Assembly: GCA_047495785.1 (NCBI GenBank)
Contig: JBLDXI010000074.1
Coordinates: 496,001-560,000, forward strand
Source: Lepidodermella squamata
Taxonomy: Eukaryota > Gastrotricha
DNA: 64,000 bases
Reading direction: 5' to 3'
Position 1 is the first letter of the stretch. The number at the start of each line of letters is the position of its first letter. This document shows positions 25,101 through 34,100 of this stretch, piece by piece. Below the pieces are notes generated by a model. It was not told the origin of the DNA. It searched no databases and was given only the letters and a program-made list of their open reading frames with translations. Position numbers and translations under genes: made by a program.

Positions 25101-28100
25101 TCGATGAAATCGTCATAGCAACCGGCAGCATGATATCAGCCATCCATTCTGCAATATCCTGCGAGGTTAGCCCGCCCGCATCCGCCGCAATGAAAAGGTC
25201 CGGTTCGTTGGCGAGAACTCGCAGATAATTGCGGTCGTAGTCCGACCCGAAGCCGATAACAGAAATGATGCCGCCGTTCATTCGCAACTGTTCCGCGGCG
25301 TTTATGGCGATATTCGCGAAGTCAGGGTTGTGGCATGAGAATAGGTAGACGTAGGTCGGGTTGTTCAAATCGCGGCTCTGCAAACTGCGCAGCAGCTAAA
25401 ATCAAATTAAAAAATTTTTTAGAATATTTTAATGATAACGTAAAAGTCTCGAATAGAACCGGACAAACTTCGGAATTCGCTTCTACTGTACTTTACCGAC
25501 TTGAATTTGGGTAACAAACTTTCCGAGGGAAGAAATGAGAAAAAACGTAACTAATACGCGCGACCACGACCTCTCTCTGATAAGCAAATCAAGCGTAGAA
25601 TGGCTGCTAATTCGGAATAGTTACCACTGCTATACTCAAGCATTTACACAGGATGTTTGCCTAGAGCAACGGAAGATCACTTTCTCAGTTATTTTTATTT
25701 TTGTAAGTCACGATAAGCTGAGTTATGCCCTGAGAAATGCCAATGGATTGACCCTGACCTTGAATGCGTTTTCGAACAGTGAGTGAGTTCCCGAGATGCC
25801 TCGTGGGACAACTCAGACTGGGACGTCAACCAAGAACTCATCTGAGATTGCCGAATCAATGCAGACGATGGCTTCGAGGACAACGAAATCACACGCATGA
25901 AAGCGCCCCTTCGCACCTTTCTTATATCACAAATTAATAAATTCAACCCCATCCTAGACACGATTGACAGCTTGGGTGCTTTTCGCCTTTCGCCCTGGGT
26001 GCTCGATTTGTCGGGGCAGAACCAGCTAAACTGTTTGGGGGTGGTGATCGAAGCTGCTTTCTTATCGATACATTTTATTTTTAATTCGAGTTACTTTTTA
26101 TCGCTCAGATTCAGTTCATCAGAATCTTTACAAATTCATACAACCTTTCAAACTGTCCGCGATCTGTACACGACTCTCATCACTTATATGGCGCAGCGCA
26201 TCACGGCAGCTCTCGAACCATCAGCTGCTTGACTTGGTCGAGGCAATTCACGCCGGGCTAACCACACAAGAAAAGACGCAACGACAAATCGCGGAGTTGC
26301 GAAACGCTGCTGAGAATTTGCAAATAGAAGCTGCTGCGAATCTGCCTGATTTTTTGGCTAATCCCGGAGATGCGAGCGAAGTGGCCACGCTAATTTGCAT
26401 CGCCTTTCAAATGGCTCCGCTGCAAGCAGGGATAAAATGAACATTCAGTTTGTCTGAATCATCGCAAATTGATGTAACCTTTTGAGCTGCCCCCGACTTG
26501 TATTCGTCCCTTACTACGTATATGTCGCAGCGCATAACGGGAGCTCTCTCGAACTTGATCGAGGCGATTCACGCCGGGCTGGCCGCTCAAGAAAAAACGC
26601 AGCGACTAATTTCGGAATTGGGAAACGCTGCAGCCGACCTAAAATCTTCTCTCGAAAATTTACAAAGCCAAGTTGCTCATACGAACTCTGCCATCGAGAA
26701 ATTGCAAGGCCAAGTGGCGAACATGAACTCTGCCCTCGAACGCTCACTGAAGCAGGGATAAAATGAACATTCAGTTTGTCTGAATCATCGCAAATTGATG
26801 TAACCTTTTGAGCTGCCCCCGACTTGTATTCGTCCCTTACTACGTATATGTCGCAGCGCATAACGGGAGCTCTCTCGAACTTGATCGAGGCGATTCACGC
26901 CGGGCTGGCCGCTCAAGAAAAAACGCAGCGACTAATTTCGGAATTGGGAAACGCTGCAGCCGACCTAAAATCTTCTCTCGAAAATTTACAAAGCCAAGTT
27001 GCTCATACGAACTCTGCCATCGAGAAATTGCAAGGCCAAGTGGCGAACATGAACTCTGCCCTCGAACGCTCACTGACCCAAGGCGCCGAGATGCGAACTG
27101 CCATAGCGGAGCTGAAGGCGGAGCGTTTGAAGCAACCTCGGCGGGAACCGTGGGCAAGGCGGAGGCTCTTCACGATTAAACGACTTCGGATAGCCTCTTG
27201 GCTGAAAAATAACTTGCTGGAACCGGGAACTAACTCTTGAGATTTTACATCATCACTGTTTTTTCTGTAAACTCATCGTTGCTCGAAACTCGGCAATTTT
27301 TGCGATTCTTTTATAATACCCTGCTGTTTTACCATCGCTTTTATTATTGAAACCTATGATGAGGTATGCAAATAAAAACAGGGGGTGAGGTAACTGGTCT
27401 CGCGAAACCGGGCCGTAAATTGTTTGCATGGGACGCCATTCGATGCCACCTTACCGACAGTGTCAAAAGCATGTTAGAAAAGGCTAAAATTGACACGGTT
27501 CTAGCTGATAGTTCTAGCTGGGTGCGCAAGCGGCAGACTTGGCCTGGAACAAGCCGTTCAAGGACGAGTTCCGAGATCAATACGATGAATACATGGCGCG
27601 AGAGGTGTACGAATACACCAAATCGGGCAATATGAACCCTCCCCCTCTGCATCTTGTTTGCCAGTGGTTGCTTAAAGCCCAGGAAGCTGATATGACTAAA
27701 ATTTGAGAGAATGGTGAGTTGGGAATAAATAGGAAAATAAAGACCGCACCCGATGTGAGGTGTGAAATCACCGCGTTTTTTGCTTTCTTCCAAGGAAAGA
27801 GGACAACAATAAAGATTTTTATGTTTTTGTTTTTGTTCAAAAAAATTAAGAATTTTTTTGAATATTTCAAAACTTCTCAAAACTTTTCAAAAATTCAAAC
27901 TTGAATAAAAATCCGATTTTTATACGAGAAAACATTTAATACAATTTTACTCACATTATTAGCGCTGTATAGAGCCGAGCTGATGACAGACCCGTTGCCT
28001 AGACTGTTGCCCAGCGTGTAATTCCGCATAAAAGCCTTGGCCGCATTCGAATTCGGAAAATCGTAGTAGTTGTAGCGAACAACCGACGACGCGCCGTACT

Positions 28101-31100
28101 CGATATAGGCCGTGCTGATGTAGACACAAGGCTCCAGCTCATTCGCCAAATCAGTCATAATCGGCTGAACATTCGCGTTGAAGCCATCCTGGTCGAAACA
28201 CGCCCGGTCGTAGATGTAAATCGTATCCGGCTGGTAGCAAATCGACACAGCGGTTGTAGTCGGAGATGTAGGACTCGTCGACTCAGTCGACGTGGCTGTC
28301 GAGGTCGAAGTTGCTGCCTCAGTTGTCACATCGGGTAAAATCGACGAGGTTTCGGTATTTTGAGTCGTTGACGGGGTGCTGGTCGATGGGCTCGAAAACG
28401 TCATCGCCTCAGGCAGCATAATCGCCTCCATCCAGGCAGCGATTTCGTCGCTGGTTGAATTAACCGTGTTGATATCAACAGCTCGGAATAACTGAGGCGA
28501 ATTCGCTAGAATATTGAGGTAGACCTTATCGTAGGTGTCGCCGAAACCGAGCAGCGAGATCACGCCGCCGTTCATTCGAAGCGTTTCCGCCTGCTCCATG
28601 GCTTTGTTCACAAAATCGGGGTTGTGGCATGTGAAAACGAACACGTAGGTCGGGTTGTCGAGGTCTTTGCTTTGAATGCTTCGCAAAATCTAAAAAAATT
28701 GAATAAAAAATTAGTGTTAGAAATGGAAATTTCGGATTTCGAGTAATCGGAAAATGTGTAGCTCAATCATTTCAATACGAAGCTCATTGTACAATTCATC
28801 TTCAAACAAAATTAGAGTGTTATCAAGCAGCTTGAGTGTTTCCCTTTCATCATAGATCAATCGATCAAAGCATATTAAACGGGAATTACTGGGGTGGAAT
28901 TTTTCACTGAAGACAAAATGCTCAAAGCGGGGGAAGGAATCATCAAAAATTTAGCACGTCTGATATATGGACTAGTTTTTAGTTGCTCATTTGCGTTAGC
29001 CATTTTTCGCGCAATAATTTTTACCAAGTTTGCACTATGCCACCGGCCCCGGCCTCAGCCGCAGCCGTTCACCATCAACAGATGCAGTACCTGCAGCCAC
29101 TCACCGCTCACTCCACCTGCTAACTAAGTTGAAGTACTGTTGGACAAAATCAAGCAGTTGCTGGCTGTCATTGTCGAAGCTTTTAACCGCGTTTAAGTTT
29201 CCTCGATGCTTTAAACTGCGATTAGGCGCGAGGCGAGAAGAGAAATACGAAGAGAATAAGAGCGAGCGAGATTAGTAAAACAAAATTTGATCGATGTTTC
29301 TGCTTGCTTTTTACTCAGGGCGGTTCAAGATTTGCTTTAGCTATCCGCGTACCGCGTTTTCAACGCTCGACCAAGCCGATCCGCTCGTGTTATTCGAATC
29401 TTTGACCCCATCGCGTCCCATCTCGCGAATTGACGTTTCGCCGTCGTCCATCGATTCATATATTTCCGCGAAAAAACCGCAGTCCGTGGTTCGAATCCTG
29501 TCGATCATTTCACTAGCGCTAGCCTATCTCGAGTACTACACAAACGTCTACAATTCCAACAATTTCAAATTCGATGCTCTCGAATGCAATTGCCAAGAAT
29601 GCAACTCAGCTGCTGTAAGTCCCGAATATACCCGAAAAAGGTTCACATATTAATCTACAAAGTAGCTTTACTGAACGAAAAATATCAACGCAACGAGTGG
29701 AACGCGACTGCTTCAACTGATTATGAGTGATCAAACATTATTGAAAGTCAACTCGCCCTGAATGAAGGGTGACGGAAATTTCTACAGAAAAATAGTGCGT
29801 TATTAATTACTATAGCGTATGCATATTGGGCATGCAAGCCCGTTAAGCCTGAAATGGCCAGCTTTCATGTCAGGCAACGTCACCACTGCTCCCCCGCTGG
29901 TCGAGGTAAACCAGGAGAATGATCTGATGGTCTATGCTCAGGGCGATAAAGAGAATAATCCACGATAATATGCTCAGACCGATTAGTTGGCCAAAGATTT
30001 GTTTTGACTATTGTTTTGACTTCTCGACACTGCCTGATCTGACAACGCCTCTCTGCACGATTCGTTTTTTTACATGCACCTTTTTCCACGTAGAGCTCTC
30101 AACATTGGGATTATGCTCGATAAATAAATAAATAAATAAATAAGAGCTCGTTAACTTCCGATCATATCGACGCAACATAGGCGCAATTGATCCATTTATA
30201 TTCTGGCAGGTACATTCACTGCCAATCTCGTTTCTATAACTTGACCCAATACTGTTTTTAAATCTTACAGCGAACGAGAGTTCAAGTTGAGAAACACTGG
30301 AAAGCAGTTCATGCAGCGATCTCAGAAATCGAGATCCTATCGATCAATTCACTCTCGAGCACATCTCGAGTACTACACCAAAATTTACAATTCGAACAAT
30401 TTTGAATTCGATGCTCTCGAATGCAATAGCCAAGAATGCAACTCAGCTGCGGCAAGTTTTGATCAACCGCACATCTTTCAGCCCGTTTCATCGTACTCAG
30501 ATCTGGTCTGCGAGTGTTGCCTTTCCAAGTGTGATCCATCTATTTCTCTTGCTGATGACCAGCTCGCCAGTAGCTATACCGTTTGATATTACATCGATTT
30601 CATCTACCATTTTCTTGTATCCGCTCGTTTCCAGTGAGTTAGTTTAAATATGGAAAATTACGACTACATTGGACCTCTAGGGTCTGGATCCTTCGGCAAT
30701 GGGAGTTTGCAGCGGAACAAATTGTTTTCCCGAAACCAAACTACACTAACAAAACCGACATTTGGTCTATGTCTGTATGATGTTTTCTTTAGATCTTTTA
30801 CGAATTTCTCTTTCGCCGAGTATAAAAATCCTTTGAAAATACGAGAACTGGAGCGCGTCATACTAAAGAATTAGATAACCTAGCCGAGAAGAACGAGCAA
30901 AATTATTCGAGGGCCTTTGATGACTTCCAGCGATTGATGTGCGAGAAAAATTGAAAATTAAAAATTTTCTGCATTTTCCCGTCACTTTACGACGGCGACG
31001 CCGTGGCGGTTAATTGAGATCCGAAGACCCGGCAGACCCGGCAAAAGTAGATGTTCCAATCGGTATGTGGTATTTTATCACTGTAGGGTTGGATTTCATC

Positions 31101-34100
31101 AGGATGCTATTTTTCAGAATTCCTGAGCTATATTTTCGAACTGCCTGTCTCCCGTTTTAAGGGTATCAAAGGCCCTTGGCGTAAAATTGTCACTTCGTTG
31201 GAACAAAATGGCTCTGACTACCGGCATCTTGTTAAATTGAATGAAACTGCTGGAGAGAACGAACATGAAACACCCCCAACCCACCTCCAAATTTCGGCTA
31301 ACCACCCCCAAAATGACTAGTTTTTGGCTATTTATTTAGGTCCATTTTTACCCCAATTGGCGACTACCCACCCCCAATTTCTAAAGGCTAGAAAAACCCT
31401 TGACTCAGATTATCAAGATCATCTTCACTCGGGAAATAAATACGCTAGACACTCACCCCGTAGTTGGCGCTGCTAAACGCTTGGGAAAGGCTCGAACCAG
31501 TCGTAGGACCCAGCGTCGGGCCAACCGTATAGTTCAGCATAAACTGCTTCGCCGCATTCGAATTCGGGAAATCGTAGTACGTGTACCGAATACTCGACCA
31601 GCTCTGGTACTCAATGTAAGCCGTGCTGATTTGAACGCAAGGCTCCAGAGTCTGCGACAGGCTCGTCATAATCGGCTGAACCTGAGCGTTGAACGCAGCC
31701 TGGTTGAAACAACCCCGGTCGTAGATGAAAATCACATCGGGCTGGGCGCAAATTGGAACAGCGGGAGTAGTCGAGGTACTACTGCTAGTCGAGCTTGGGG
31801 TCGTGAAATCCGGTACCGTACTTGGAACCGTAACAGTCGAGGTTGAGGTTGAAGTCGAACTATCAGTCGAAGTTCCGGTATTTGTTGTAGTACTAGGCGT
31901 TGTTGTCGACGGGCTCGATAAAGTCAAGGCTTCAGGCAGCATAATTTTTTTCATCCAATTCGCGATTTCGCCACTAGTCGAGTCGATTGTATTGATATCA
32001 ACGGCTCGGAATAGCTCAGGCGAATTAGCTAGGATGTTGAGGTAGTAACTCTGGTAGTTGGGGCCAAAGCCGAGGATGGAGATAACGCCGCCGTTCATTC
32101 GCAACAGTTCAGCCTGCTCCATGGCTTTGTTTTGGAAATCGGGATTGTGGCACGTGAAGGCATAGACGAACGTCGGGTTGTTGAGATCTTTCGTCTGGAT
32201 GCTTCGCAATATCTAAAAAAATTGGAGAAACAATTAGTCAAACCGACATTATCTTAACAATTTAGGTTCCTGCTTCTCCCTTTGGTCGGAGAAGGCGCGC
32301 AGGATGAAACACGTGACATTAGGATAGATGTAAAAGCTAAGCATATCATTCGTTCTTATTGCACACGTAACTGACTTCTTATTCGGTAAGTCATTTTCTT
32401 GCGTCAACAAGTCGGTCAACTTGAAGACGGTCAACAAGTCTCGTGATAGCACTGAATTATACAGGGCGTTCGCGTAGTAATACTCTGCTAAAAATAGCGT
32501 TGCTACTTTTTGCATTCGTTTTAGCCTTTTTGTAGCTATTTTTAGCTCACCCAGAGTATTATTACGCGAACGCCCTGTACTTATTTTTGCGAATATACCG
32601 AAACGAAAGAGTAAATTAGAGAAACTCACGCCGTAATTTGCATTGCTGAAAGCCTGATCTAAAGCCGATCCGGTGCCCAAAGCTGGTCCAACCGTGTAAT
32701 TCAGCATAAACTGCTTCGCCGCATTTGAAGTCGTGAAATCATAGTACGTATACCTCGTACTAGCCCACTGGGCATACTCGACATAGGCCGTGCTGATTTG
32801 AACGCACGGTTCAAGGGATTCGGATAGGCTCGTCATAATCGGCTGAACTTGCGCGTTGAAGGTCGCCTGATCGAAACAGCCCCGGTCGTAGATGAACACA
32901 ACATCGGGCTGGGCGCAAACTGGTTCAGATGGGGTGGTGGAATCCGGCTCTGGAGTCAAGCTAGTAGTTGAAGTCGAAGCCGTAGTTAAAGTAGTCGTAG
33001 TAGTTGATGTTGAGGTCGAAGTCGTAGTCGAGGTCGAAGTCGTTGTCGAAGTCGATGGAGAAGTTGGCGAAGGTTCAATCATAGTCGTACTTCCATCGGG
33101 TAGAGTTGTACCCTGTGGGGTCGTATAATCCGGTAAGCCGGGCGTAGTCGTCCTCGGATGGCCGGTTGCAATGATATCAATTAGGTAACTGGCCGCATCT
33201 TGAATTTCACCGTCATTTCGCACCTGTGTGAAATACCCGGGCGATGATGCGAGGCTTGCGGCGTTTGTTGTGTTGTATCGAGTGCCGAAGCCAATGACGA
33301 CGATTTTCGCGTCTGTTCGCTTGAGCAGCGACGCTTGAGTCGCGGCATCAGCCCGGTCGGACGGGTTCGAACCTAGGAAGGTGACGACGTACGTCGGGCT
33401 CGATGGACGACGGCCAAATTTGACTGTCAGCGCCTGGAATTAAAAATAAAGCGAAAATTTAAAAACATGAACCTTCCATGCAATCATGACGTTTTTCGAA
33501 ATGCTCGCTAAAACATTTGACACAGCAAAGTAGAAAAATACTCTTATTTCTGACGCTAAATTAAAAAAAATGGATACTCGAATGCTAATAAATTCTAAAT
33601 GAATGAATAAAATTGGAAGAAATGCAGCTGAAACGGGTAGAATATCGGGAATCCTCGATATTCTACCTCACCTAGGATATTTCGGGGGTTTTTGATGAAT
33701 TTTTTAGGAGCGGTTTAGAGCGGTCTAGGTCTAGGTTAGCTCCGGTTAGCTAGCGATTCATTCCGGTCTAGAAAATATACCGTGCGATTTGGGCTTTTAT
33801 AAATTTCCCAGTTAAATTCAACATCTGAATCACTCAAAACTCGTTTTCAAATTTCAAATTTTGAGATGACTTTCATTTTTCCTCAAATCCTCTCTAAAAT
33901 TGGCCCTTCTAAATCGGACCTTCACATTAAAATTCGACCGCGATGGGGCGCGGGACTACGCCAAAACAAATGACACCAAAATAAAAGGCACCACAACAGC
34001 CAAACTTTTTGATTGTTGTGCAACGAGAACAATCGTTTTTCTTTAGCTGTTTCGGAGTAGTCCCGTCCCAGCTGCGCAATTTATGAGCTATAATAAGCGT

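Noticed and set aside
29487-29500. Perfect tRNA B-box match GGTTCGAATCC
   Set aside because: No T-stem, A-box or cloverleaf around it; it lies in the duplicated exon-like fragment.
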